DNA of 64,000 bases, taken from positions 186,001 through 250,000 of the forward strand of contig JBCBDX010000003.1 of the NCBI GenBank assembly GCA_038529265.1, read 5' to 3'. The translations under genes were made by a program, and so were the position numbers. The notes beneath the pieces were generated by a model. That model had not been told where the DNA came from and made no database searches. It worked only from the letters and a program-made list of their open reading frames with translations. Position 1 is the stretch's first letter. Each line of letters opens with the position of its first letter. Positions 32,829 to 41,111 of the stretch are shown piece by piece. The stretch comes from JBCBDX01 sp038529265. Its GTDB lineage: Bacteria; Pseudomonadota; Alphaproteobacteria; Rhizobiales; Rhizobiaceae.

Positions 32829-33425
32829 ATGCATGGGCAAGCAGAGAGGTTCGAATTGTCAAATTCACCGCGAGAGGAACGGATTGACGCTGACGATATA
32901 CGAGCCGAACTCGAACGTGTTTTGTCCAGTACAACATTTGCTCGCTCCGAACGTGCTCGAGGCATGCTGCGGTACATTGTTGAGCAGGATCTGAGCGGCA
33001 AGGCAGATTTGCTCAAGGGCTTTTCCATTGCGCAAGATGTTTTTGGAAAGTCCGATGATTTTGATCCGGCCATGGATGCGGTTGTGCGCGTTCAGGCCGG
33101 TCGGTTGCGCGATCAGTTGACGACCTATTACGACTCCGAAGGTTCCGGTAACGCGGTAAAAATCAAAGTTCCCCGTGGTACTTACGTTCCCGTTTATGAG
33201 CGTTTATCGATCAGCGATGACTCCGAACGGAGCGAGACGCTCGACTTCGAGCATCCTGATACAAGCAAACAACCGATGACTACCAAACCAGATCGCGTGC
33301 GCATTGAGCCAAACCAACCGGTCAGTCCGTTTATTGTTTCCAATGTGCGTCGCTTCTGGATTGCTCTGGCTTCTATCGTAATCCTGTTGTTGGTCATATT
33401 GTTTGTGCTTTGGCGGATGGTCTGA
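32829..33425 (+). CDS. Membrane-anchored protein with adenylate-cyclase-associated N-domain
   Basis: A 198-residue protein. Residues about 20-120 (MLRYIVEQDLSGKADLLKGF, DFDPAMDAVVRVQAGRLRDQ, KVPRGTYVPVYE) match the N-terminal domain found in many rhizobial adenylate cyclase-like and TPR proteins. One C-terminal membrane helix (IALASIVILLLVILFVLW) ends the chain, so the soluble domain faces the cytoplasm. No cyclase or TPR domain follows, so this is a stand-alone version. TTG at 32856 has a better ribosome site (AGAGAGG) than ATG at 32829 and may be the true start. Confidence 0.65.
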   Translation: MHGQAERFELSNSPREERIDADDIRAELERVLSSTTFARSERARGMLRYIVEQDLSGKADLLKGFSIAQDVFGKSDDFDPAMDAVVRVQAGRLRDQLTTYYDSEGSGNAVKIKVPRGTYVPVYERLSISDDSERSETLDFEHPDTSKQPMTTKPDRVRIEPNQPVSPFIVSNVRRFWIALASIVILLLVILFVLWRMV

Positions 33426-33548
33426 AGCTGACGCTAACCCGTGCATTCAGGCTGCCGTGCCGGTGCTGCATAAGACATCATACCGTCGTGCCATTGGTCC
33501 ATAGTCTGCTATTCTCATGACTGATCCGAATCACTGGCGGTAAAAGCG

Positions 33549-35144
33549 ATGCAACGTGTCTTGCTTTTGGTTTTTTTCCTGTTCGTCGTTTCCACAGCGA
33601 ATACGGCTCAGGCACTCGAAAGATCTATCGTCGACGATTTGGGTGCTCGCGAAGCCATAGTTTGGCGCAATATTGTCGTCAGCACGGATCAGGTTCTTCC
33701 ATACTACGCTCTGCCCAGCGCAGAGGACCTTTGGGTGCATGAAGGCCGTTTGACGCCAGAAGCCGGGGCGCTGTTTGAGGCATTGTCCGACGCCGATGCC
33801 GACGGTTTGGTGGCTTCCGATTATTTGCCTCTAGCACTACGTGATCTTGTGCCAATCAGCGGTCCTGCTGACGAAGCTGGCCTCGAGCTCGCATTAAGCG
33901 CCGCTTTCATGAACTTTGCGCGCGATTTGCACGCGGGCAGAACAACGCCAGCAGTAACTGACCCGGAAATCGTCATTGCACGTAAGGATTCTGCGCCAGA
34001 AAAATGGTTAGCCATGGTTCAGCGCGATGGCGTGGCGCGTACACTGCAACGCCTGCGCCCACAGCACACCCAGTATTTTCAATTGAGGCAGTTGCTAGCC
34101 GGATACCGTTCCTTGGCAGCCCGCGGTGGATGGGCCGTTGTGCCGAAGGGCGATGTCTTAAAGCCAGGGATGCGTGACGTTCGGGTCCCGGTGATCCGCC
34201 AAAACCTTATGGCGCGCGGTTATAGCGGCATAGCGAATGTTGCTGACCCTGAATTCTACGATGATGCACTGACACCGGTTCTGGAGCATTTCCAGAAACG
34301 TCACGGTCTGGATCAGGATGGAATTATCGGTCCTGCAACCTTGCGTGCGCTCAATGTGCCCGCGGAGGAGCGTGTTCGACAGATCATCGTCAACATGGAA
34401 CGTTGGCGCTGGTTGCCCATCGAGTTGGGTGAACGGCATGTTTTCGTCAATCAGGCCGGTTTCCAGATGTACACTATGGACGCTGGCAAGCTGGTCGATC
34501 AGCGGCGTGTCATTGTCGGCAAGCCGTTTCATCGCACGCCGATCTTCTCCGACATGATCCGCTATGCAGAATTCAACCCAACCTGGACCGTGCCGAACTC
34601 AATTGCGATACGCGATAAATTGCCCAAGCTACGCAAGGACCCCTCCTATGCTGATCGGAACGGTTTCAAATTTTACACCGGATGGTCTGGTAATGATCCT
34701 GAGATTAGCCCTTACGCTGTAGATTGGAACGGCGTTAGTGATCGCAAGTTTCCATTCCGGATGGTGCAGCAGCCGGGCCCGAAAAACGCGTTGGGTCAGG
34801 TGAAATTCATGTTCCCAAACAAGTTTTCGGTTTATTTGCATGACACGCCATCACGACAGCTTTTTGCGCGCACGGGCAGGGCATTTTCGTCCGGTTGCAT
34901 ACGGGTGAACAAGCCGTTGGACTTTGCAGCCATCCTATTCGGGATGGATCAAAATATGAGCCGTGCGCGGGTCGACAGTATCATCGATACCAAGCGCACA
35001 ACGCGTGTAAACCTTGAAACTGCAGTGCCAGTGCATCTTGCCTATTTCACGGCTTGGGTTGATGAAAGCGGTGTTCCGTCGTTTTTCGCCGATGTTTATG
35101 AACGTGACGCTTTAGTCTCACGGCTTCTGTTCAACGAGGTTTGA
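33549..35144 (+). CDS. L,D-transpeptidase (YcbB/LdtD-like)
   Basis: A 531-residue exported protein with a signal peptide (LLLVFFLFVVSTANTAQA). It has an N-terminal scaffold domain, a peptidoglycan-binding domain at about 213-262 (PVIRQNLMARGYSG, FQKRHGLDQDGIIGPATL), and a YkuD catalytic domain with the motif LHDTPSRQLFARTGRAFSSG followed by CIRV (His near 430, Cys near 449). The enzyme makes 3-3 cross-links or attaches proteins to meso-diaminopimelate in peptidoglycan. The long capping loop between YkuD strands is typical of the YcbB subgroup. Confidence 0.93.
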   Translation: MQRVLLLVFFLFVVSTANTAQALERSIVDDLGAREAIVWRNIVVSTDQVLPYYALPSAEDLWVHEGRLTPEAGALFEALSDADADGLVASDYLPLALRDLVPISGPADEAGLELALSAAFMNFARDLHAGRTTPAVTDPEIVIARKDSAPEKWLAMVQRDGVARTLQRLRPQHTQYFQLRQLLAGYRSLAARGGWAVVPKGDVLKPGMRDVRVPVIRQNLMARGYSGIANVADPEFYDDALTPVLEHFQKRHGLDQDGIIGPATLRALNVPAEERVRQIIVNMERWRWLPIELGERHVFVNQAGFQMYTMDAGKLVDQRRVIVGKPFHRTPIFSDMIRYAEFNPTWTVPNSIAIRDKLPKLRKDPSYADRNGFKFYTGWSGNDPEISPYAVDWNGVSDRKFPFRMVQQPGPKNALGQVKFMFPNKFSVYLHDTPSRQLFARTGRAFSSGCIRVNKPLDFAAILFGMDQNMSRARVDSIIDTKRTTRVNLETAVPVHLAYFTAWVDESGVPSFFADVYERDALVSRLLFNEV

Positions 35145-35211
35145 CAGGCTGGTCAGCGCCCGCATTTTAAGTTAACAAACCATGAACATTGCAAAGGGCG
35201 TGAGGGCTGAC

Positions 35212-35883
35212 ATGTCTGACAAATCCGAGAAAGTGGTTTCCAGCGCATTGGTGGATGCGGTGCGCAAAGTGAAAATTGCTGCCGCCGAACGCAGCGATGT
35301 TGTTGTTGACATGAAAGAGGCGGATCGTGCGCGTCTGGAAATTCTGGCCCAGCATCTACGTCCCGTCTTTGACGATGTGCCTGTTGATGATGACCGTTTC
35401 GATTTCGCTATTTCTTCGGGGTTACAACCGCGTCTCTGGATTGATGCAACGGCGCATGTGTTGATGGGCCGCGACCGTCGATTATATCGTTTTGTGCGCG
35501 ATACGCGCATGGGACGGGTCACGCTTGCAGAAGATAACGCGCCAGAGCCCGTCGCAGAAGCAATTACCACTTACATCGCAGAGCGTTTGTATGAGCGGGA
35601 GTTGGCTTTTGCAGCGGACGATGAGATTAGCTCGTTGAGGAGCAAGCAGACTTCGTTGCCGAATGTTGAAAAGACTGAGGCGCAGAAAACCGAAGCGGGC
35701 CAGCAACCGACCTCGCCTGACGCATCTGGAGAATCTGGCGTTTCTTCAGCGTCAGTCGCTAATAGCAAACCATCCGACCAGACCGGTGCTAGCACGGCAG
35801 TTCTCTGGCTGTTGGGCCTGTTTATCGCCGGCGGTGGGTTGATGCTGATGTACCGCGACGCGATCTTTGCAGCACTTCAATAG
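35212..35883 (+). CDS. Conserved hypothetical protein with C-terminal membrane helix
   Basis: A 223-residue protein beginning MSDKSEKVVSSALVDAVRKV, with a folded N-terminal part to about residue 140 (LQPRLWIDATAHVLMGRDRR, TTYIAERLYERELAF). A low-complexity Ser/Glu/Thr linker follows, then one membrane helix (VLWLLGLFIAGGGLMLMY). It is a tail-anchored type of architecture. The family is not named here. Start at 35212 with GAGGG is better than 35182. It follows the L,D-transpeptidase by 67 bases and its 3' end overlaps the convergent phosphoesterase by 7. Confidence 0.75.
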   Translation: MSDKSEKVVSSALVDAVRKVKIAAAERSDVVVDMKEADRARLEILAQHLRPVFDDVPVDDDRFDFAISSGLQPRLWIDATAHVLMGRDRRLYRFVRDTRMGRVTLAEDNAPEPVAEAITTYIAERLYERELAFAADDEISSLRSKQTSLPNVEKTEAQKTEAGQQPTSPDASGESGVSSASVANSKPSDQTGASTAVLWLLGLFIAGGGLMLMYRDAIFAALQ

Positions 35884-36782
35884 AGCTGGTTTTCATCTGT
35901 CAGTAAGATGTCGTCTGTGCTGCTTACCGACCACTCTTCATGACTACATTTGAATGTGTTGTGCGTCGCACGTTCTATTTTGAATAGATTGAACGCGCCG
36001 GGCGGTCGTTTCCGGCCTGTTGCCTCGCTGGCTGCGGGCACGCCGTAAACCGGAACGTGCTTGTCAGGACCTTCGATAAAGTGGCGTTGCGGCAGATGAG
36101 TATGCCCATGCAGCACCAGCTCTGCCCCTTGCTCTTCAATCACCGTCTGGAAGCGTCCAATCCCATAGAGCCGTTTTCGCGCAATCGTTGCACCTCGAAC
36201 GGGCGGATGATGGATCAGCACAACCCGAAACAGACCGTTCTCGCGGCCGGCTTTTAGATGGTGCGCGAGCTGCGCTCCTTGGGCCTCACCAAAGTGCCCA
36301 GCGGCGATGAAAGGCGGTGTCGCCACCGCGCTCGAGCAGCCTATGATTTGCACGCCTTCGCGCACCCGAACATAAGGAAAATCGGTGTTTGAAAGGGTTG
36401 CGTTTCCATTGTCATCAGTTAGCCAAGGTGCCCATTGCTTCAACCCGCTTTCCAAAGCGTCGCGCACATATGCGTCATGATTGCCGGGAATGACAGAAAC
36501 CTCTTCGGCTTCACCCAGAGCCGACAGCCAAGTCCGCGTTTGATCAAACTCGGCGGGCAGTGCGAGGTTGGTCAGGTCGCCGGTGACAGCGATATGGTCA
36601 GGTGCTTTTTCCGCAAGGGCCTTGAGCAGCGTGTCCAGTGTTTGTGTTCCCATGGTCCCGCGCCGGTGACGCTGCCAGTTTATGTAACCGGTAATGCGTT
36701 TGGACATGAGTTGCCAAGGGCTGACCGGCGGAAGCGGGGCCAGATGGACATCGGACAAATGCGCAAGCGTGAATTGCATCAT
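35877..36782 (-). CDS. Metallophosphoesterase (calcineurin-like)
   Basis: About 301 residues. Metal-binding motifs occur in family order: LAHLSDVHLAP, VTGDLTNLALP, VIPGNHDAYV, LIHHPP and VLHGHTHLPQ. These bind two divalent metals and hydrolyse phosphomonoesters or diesters; the class III cyclic-nucleotide-like layout fits, but the substrate is unknown. The start at 36782 (MMQFTLAH) is chosen because conservation begins there. It is divergent from the Nudix gene, with 45 bases between starts. Confidence 0.88.
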   Translation of the reverse strand: MMQFTLAHLSDVHLAPLPPVSPWQLMSKRITGYINWQRHRRGTMGTQTLDTLLKALAEKAPDHIAVTGDLTNLALPAEFDQTRTWLSALGEAEEVSVIPGNHDAYVRDALESGLKQWAPWLTDDNGNATLSNTDFPYVRVREGVQIIGCSSAVATPPFIAAGHFGEAQGAQLAHHLKAGRENGLFRVVLIHHPPVRGATIARKRLYGIGRFQTVIEEQGAELVLHGHTHLPQRHFIEGPDKHVPVYGVPAASEATGRKRPPGAFNLFKIERATHNTFKCSHEEWSVSSTDDILLTDENQLY

Positions 36783-36827
36783 GTTGCCATAGCGTTTGCG
36801 CATTCTCATGGCTATGGAAAGGTCATT

Positions 36828-37286
36828 ATGGCCCGCTCTCTACGCACACGATTGTTTCATCTTTGGTTTCTTTGGCGTCGTCCGATGACGCTGGGGGTCC
36901 GTGCGTTGGCGCTCAATGATCAGGGGCAGGTGATGTTGGTCAAGCACACCTATGTGGGCGGCTGGCATCTTCCGGGTGGCGGTCTGGAACCCGGCGAGTG
37001 CGCAGTTGAGAGCCTGGAACGCGAGCTGATTGAAGAAGCCAATATCAAACTGAAAAGCGAGCCCGGCTTGATTGGTTTTTTCTTCAATCGGCAGGCGTCA
37101 GCACGCGATCACGTGGCGCTCTATCTATGCGAAAATGTCCAACAGACCGCCGAAAAAGAAAAGGACCGCGAAATAATCGCGGCCCGGTTTTTTGATTTGG
37201 ATGATCTGCCTGATGATATCAGTCCGGCCACGCAGCGGCGGATCGACGAATGGCAGTCAGGCGGCGTTTCGGCCCTTTATTGGTGA
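36828..37286 (+). CDS. Nudix hydrolase
   Basis: A 152-residue protein. The Nudix box is GGGLEPGECAVESLERELIE followed by EANI, with the glutamates needed for metal binding; Asn replaces the usual terminal glycine. Preceding VKHTYVGGWHLPGG is typical. It hydrolyses a nucleoside diphosphate linked to an unknown moiety. AAAGG lies upstream of ATG 36828, and the long open frame upstream of this overlaps the phosphoesterase and is not coding. The 3' end overlaps the convergent reductase gene by 30 bases. Confidence 0.87.
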   Translation: MARSLRTRLFHLWFLWRRPMTLGVRALALNDQGQVMLVKHTYVGGWHLPGGGLEPGECAVESLERELIEEANIKLKSEPGLIGFFFNRQASARDHVALYLCENVQQTAEKEKDREIIAARFFDLDDLPDDISPATQRRIDEWQSGGVSALYW

Positions 37287-38261
37287 CAATGCTTCGCGTC
37301 CGTGCGGTGTTGTAAAATCAATGGCAGGGCCAACTGGAACAATGCGGGTCGGATTGATGCTTTCGTGGCTCGCATAATAATGTTGCTTGATATGATGCAT
37401 GTTCACCGTCTCTGCGATGCCTGGCTGCTGGTACAGTTCGCGGGTGTAAGCCCAGAGGTTTGGATAATCAGCGATCCGGCGGATGTTGCACTTGAAGTGA
37501 CCGATATAGACAGGATCGAAACGCACCAGCGTCGTAAATAGGCGCCAATCTGCTTCCGTTATCTGATCACCAACGAGATAACGCTGGTTCGACAGGCGTT
37601 CTTCAAGCCAATCGAGGCTATCAAACAACGCGGTGACCGCTTCCTGGTAAGCTTCAGTTGTCGTGGCGAAACCTGACTTGTAAACGCCATTATTGACGCT
37701 GTGGTAGATCCGCTCGTTGACCTCATTGATTTCAGCTCGCATTGCCGCTGGATAGCAATCCAGCGTGTTGCCCGTCACTTCATTGAAAGCGGAGTTGAAC
37801 ATGCGGATGATTTCAGAGGATTCGTTGGAGACAATGGTGTTGTTTTCTTTGTCCCAAAGCACAGGCACGGTCACGCGCCCTGTGTGATCAGATTTCGCAC
37901 GGGTGTAGATCTGATGCATAAATGTTGAACCATAAAGCTTGTCGCCGGTGGCCGCCTCGTCGGTCTCAAATGTCCAGCCATTTGCTCCCATGAAATGATG
38001 AACCACTGACACATCGATCAGGCTTTCAAGTCCTTTAAGCTTGCGGAAAATCAAAGTGCGGTGTGCCCACGGACAGGCAAGAGAGACGTAAAGATGGTAC
38101 CTGCCAGCTTCGGCCTTAAAGCCTTCCATGCCCGAAGGGCCGGCGCTGCCGTCCGACGTCACCCAGTTGCGGAAAGCGGCGTCCTTGCGCACAAATTTAC
38201 CGCCGCTTGACTTGGTGTCGTACCATTTGTCGTGCCATTGGCCGTCGATGAGCAGTCCCAT
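37257..38261 (-). CDS. Glutathionyl-hydroquinone reductase (YqjG/GstO type)
   Basis: A 334-residue omega-like glutathione transferase. The N-terminal thioredoxin fold has YVSLACPWAHRTLIF with catalytic Cys63. The family blocks VPVLWDKENNTIVSNESSEI and GITEADWRLFTTLVRFD-like (QITEADWRLFTTLVRFDPVY) are present, and the C-terminal region has the long extension seen in YqjG, EcfG and PcpF. It reduces glutathionyl-hydroquinones to hydroquinones with glutathione. A strong ribosome site (AAAGGAG) precedes the ATG. Confidence 0.92.
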   Translation of the reverse strand: MGLLIDGQWHDKWYDTKSSGGKFVRKDAAFRNWVTSDGSAGPSGMEGFKAEAGRYHLYVSLACPWAHRTLIFRKLKGLESLIDVSVVHHFMGANGWTFETDEAATGDKLYGSTFMHQIYTRAKSDHTGRVTVPVLWDKENNTIVSNESSEIIRMFNSAFNEVTGNTLDCYPAAMRAEINEVNERIYHSVNNGVYKSGFATTTEAYQEAVTALFDSLDWLEERLSNQRYLVGDQITEADWRLFTTLVRFDPVYIGHFKCNIRRIADYPNLWAYTRELYQQPGIAETVNMHHIKQHYYASHESINPTRIVPVGPAIDFTTPHGREALSPIKGRNAA

Positions 38262-38493
38262 TTTATGTCTCCTTTAGGAGCAATATTTACGTCAAATGCT
38301 GTTTTCGTTCGAGTACCCATTGCTTGACGGACTGTTCATATGAGCCACGCATCAAGCATTTTCACCTTGCGGCATCCGGCGTTCGCTGGTACGGCGCAGA
38401 TGTGGCTCATGCATTGAACAATTTGCGACGACGACGCGGCTGACTTTGGTCTCACCGGCGTTGCGTCATCTTGTTTCTTTTCGAGCTGTTCCC

Positions 38494-39000
38494 ATGAATT
38501 TGTCATCTATGATCGCGCCGGAACTACCGGTGCACGCTCCTTTGATTGAAGTTCTGCATGCTGCGGTATTCGGGCCAGGTGCCAACACACGTGCTGCGTT
38601 TCGCTTGAGAGAACAGGGCCCCCACGACTTGCATACATCTTTCGTGGCTCTCAAGGATGATGTGCTTGTCGCTACCGTACGGATGACACCAATTGTTGAT
38701 AGCACGGGTCAGCCCGGTTACTTGCTCGGTCCCCTCGCTGTCTCAAACGACTGGCAAAACGCTGGTTTTGGTCGAGCGCTGGTGCGCAAAGCAATAACTG
38801 CAGCCAACGAGAACGGAACAGCGCGCTATGTCTTGTTGGTGGGCGATGCCCCCTACTATGCCCCCCTGGGATTTGAGGTTTGCGCACCTGGGCGCGTCTC
38901 GCTTCCGGGCCCAGTCGATCCAAGAAGGCTGCTTGTTCATGCCCTTGGGGATTTTGACGCCAAAGCGGTTACGGGCCTCGTCAAACATGCAGGCAGTTGA
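38494..39000 (+). CDS. GNAT family N-acetyltransferase
   Basis: About 168 residues. The acetyl-CoA site is LGPLAVSNDWQNAGFGRALV (Q/RxxGxG/A-type loop), followed by YVLLVGDAPYYAPLGFEVC, as in YhbS-like acetyltransferases. The substrate is unknown. ATG at 38494 is preferred over 38446, since conservation begins with the APLIEVLHAAVFG block. The 3' end is 5 bases from the convergent large membrane-protein gene. The 230-base region upstream of this start holds no other recognisable element. Confidence 0.82.
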   Translation: MNLSSMIAPELPVHAPLIEVLHAAVFGPGANTRAAFRLREQGPHDLHTSFVALKDDVLVATVRMTPIVDSTGQPGYLLGPLAVSNDWQNAGFGRALVRKAITAANENGTARYVLLVGDAPYYAPLGFEVCAPGRVSLPGPVDPRRLLVHALGDFDAKAVTGLVKHAGS

Positions 39001-39005
39001 CGTCG

Positions 39006-41102
39006 CTAGCGGCCCTCTCGATACCACATGCTGGAAAGCGCAAGCATCAGCAGCGCCAAGCCGAGAAAGCCAGAAAAGAGCGATGTCTGGCTGACACCCT
39101 CAAGTCGTGTTTCGTCCGATGTTTTCAGGCCCAGCCAGCCGCGGCCATCGGCTTCCGCCGCTGAGCGGACAGGTAGTACATTGGGCACGCGAAATTGACC
39201 ATTGGATGAAACGAGGCGACGTACAGAGCCTCCCAGAGCATCGGACACCGGCGACAAGACTTCGGTCGTTGAAATCATGTCAGCAAACTCGGGTGCATCG
39301 GTGCGACCGAGATGAGCCAGTGCAGTCAGTTCGCCATTGGAAAGTTCGACTAAACCGATCTCTTCGGTTTCAATGCGTGCTTCATAAAGGCCTGCGGCAA
39401 TTTCAACCATATCCACTTCGCGGATTTCCCCTGACGGCAGTTGCACGATGAGTGGATCAACTTCGTCTGCCATGGTCTGTCGACGCACGGTGAGTTCTCC
39501 GTTGCCACTTTCAGCCGTCAGCGCTTCCTCTTCAAGGTCTGGCTCTTTCATCAGCCAGTGCGCAAGACGCCGGTACAGCCCGACATGAGGGCCGCCGCCT
39601 TCAAAACCACGCGCCCACAGCCAGCCATGATCCGACAACATGAGCCCGACGCGGCCTTCGCCATAATCGTTGAGGATCAGCAACGGGTTCTCATCGACCG
39701 AACGCATCACCGTTGTACCCTCATTGCCCAGAACGCTGATCGTGCGGAACCAACGGCCCCATTGTGGCGGTTCTTGACCGCTGCCTTCCAGTGCTCGCGT
39801 GACCGGATGACGTGCGCCGGCGTCCGTCAGCCGGGGATAAAACCCGGCTTCAATAACATCGCCTGTCGGCTGCGCGGGCAGGGCGCTGACCAATGGCGTT
39901 AGTGCTACGGAGGTTGCCGACGCGAACTCCGGACCCGATGCAACGAGCAATGCGCCGCCGCTACGCACATATTCGGCAATGTAGTCGTAGTAGAGTGTCG
40001 GCAGTACGTTGCGATTTTGATACCGGTCGAAAATGATGAGGTCAAAATCATCGATTTTTTCAACGAACAATTCTCGGGTTGGAAAGGCAATCAACGACAG
40101 TTCATTGATTGGCGTGCCATCCTGCTTTTCCGGCGGTCGCAAAATAGTGAAGTGCACGAGGTCAACCGAAGCATCGGATTTTAAAAGGTTACGCCATGTG
40201 CGTTCACCGGAATGAGGCTCGCCGGAGACAAGGAGCACGCGCAGATTTTCGCGAATGCCTTCAACGCGCATGAAGGCGCGATTGTTGGTGTCGGTGATTT
40301 CGCCATCCAGTGCAGTGACGGAGAACTCCACAATGTTAGTGCCCGCACGGTCGAGATTGATTTGAGCGGGTAATTCCCGACCGGCAATCCCTTGCTCGAC
40401 ACTAACCAAGTTACCGTTGACCCGCACCTCGACATCAACAAGGCCATTGGCACCTATGCCGTCTGGCATCGCGCCGAGATCCTGCACCCGATAGGTCATT
40501 TCAAAAGGCGTGCCTACAATGGCAAACCTCGGTGCCTGGGTGAGTTGGATCTGGCGGTCAAATTCGTCGGGCTGCCCGGTGATAAGTGCATGGAATGGTG
40601 CTTCAAGAACCGCGCCCGTGGGATTGGCCGGAACGTCATGAACTTCACCATCGGTAATAAATATCGCGCCACCGACTTGGGAAGGTGGCACATCACGCAA
40701 CGCGCCTTGCATGGCAGCAAAGAGCTCCGTGCTCGGTGCACTGCTGTTGGTGCTGCCGGCTTCCACCACCCGAACATCAAACTGAGGAAAACGCTCAAGG
40801 TTCACACGCAGTGCTTCGAGTGCCTGGTCGGTTTGCTGTGTTCTATCTTGGAGGCGCTGGCTTTGCGAACGGTCGACAACGATTGCAACGGTCGTTGGTA
40901 AAGCCGATCTCTCTTCATTGACAAAGATCGGGTTTGCGATGGCGGCGACAACAAACAGCATGGCCAGTGCGCGCAACAACGATCCCCGCAAGCGCAGCGT
41001 GATGATCAGTGCTGATACAGCCAAGGCCACGGCTAAAGCCGTCCAAACGCCTGCCCAGGAAATGATGGGGTCAAATGCGATGGAGAAAACGTTTGAGGTC
41101 AT
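39006..41102 (-). CDS. Large membrane protein of the MoxR/BatA cluster
   Basis: A 698-residue protein with N-terminal membrane helices (about 13-36 and 42-58) and one at the C-terminus (LFSGFLGLALLMLALSSMW). Between them is a VWA-like segment (TTVAIVVDRSQSQRLQDR, GAIFITDGEVHD) and a class I glutamine-amidotransferase-like fold (FDLIIFDRYQNRNVLPTLYY, YVRSGGALLVASGP) lacking an obvious catalytic cysteine. It is the last gene of the moxR operon. The role is unknown; the family is always found with BatA/DUF4159 and DUF58 proteins. Confidence 0.8.
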   Translation of the reverse strand: MTSNVFSIAFDPIISWAGVWTALAVALAVSALIITLRLRGSLLRALAMLFVVAAIANPIFVNEERSALPTTVAIVVDRSQSQRLQDRTQQTDQALEALRVNLERFPQFDVRVVEAGSTNSSAPSTELFAAMQGALRDVPPSQVGGAIFITDGEVHDVPANPTGAVLEAPFHALITGQPDEFDRQIQLTQAPRFAIVGTPFEMTYRVQDLGAMPDGIGANGLVDVEVRVNGNLVSVEQGIAGRELPAQINLDRAGTNIVEFSVTALDGEITDTNNRAFMRVEGIRENLRVLLVSGEPHSGERTWRNLLKSDASVDLVHFTILRPPEKQDGTPINELSLIAFPTRELFVEKIDDFDLIIFDRYQNRNVLPTLYYDYIAEYVRSGGALLVASGPEFASATSVALTPLVSALPAQPTGDVIEAGFYPRLTDAGARHPVTRALEGSGQEPPQWGRWFRTISVLGNEGTTVMRSVDENPLLILNDYGEGRVGLMLSDHGWLWARGFEGGGPHVGLYRRLAHWLMKEPDLEEEALTAESGNGELTVRRQTMADEVDPLIVQLPSGEIREVDMVEIAAGLYEARIETEEIGLVELSNGELTALAHLGRTDAPEFADMISTTEVLSPVSDALGGSVRRLVSSNGQFRVPNVLPVRSAAEADGRGWLGLKTSDETRLEGVSQTSLFSGFLGLALLMLALSSMWYREGR

Positions 41103-41111
41103 CGATCTTTC

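Noticed and set aside
32840..32860. GGTTCGAA tRNA T-loop-like word
   Set aside because: No cloverleaf can be built around it and it falls within a coding start.
38262..38493. Gene or riboswitch in the gap before the GNAT gene
   Set aside because: No ORF with a ribosome site and no recognised RNA motif.
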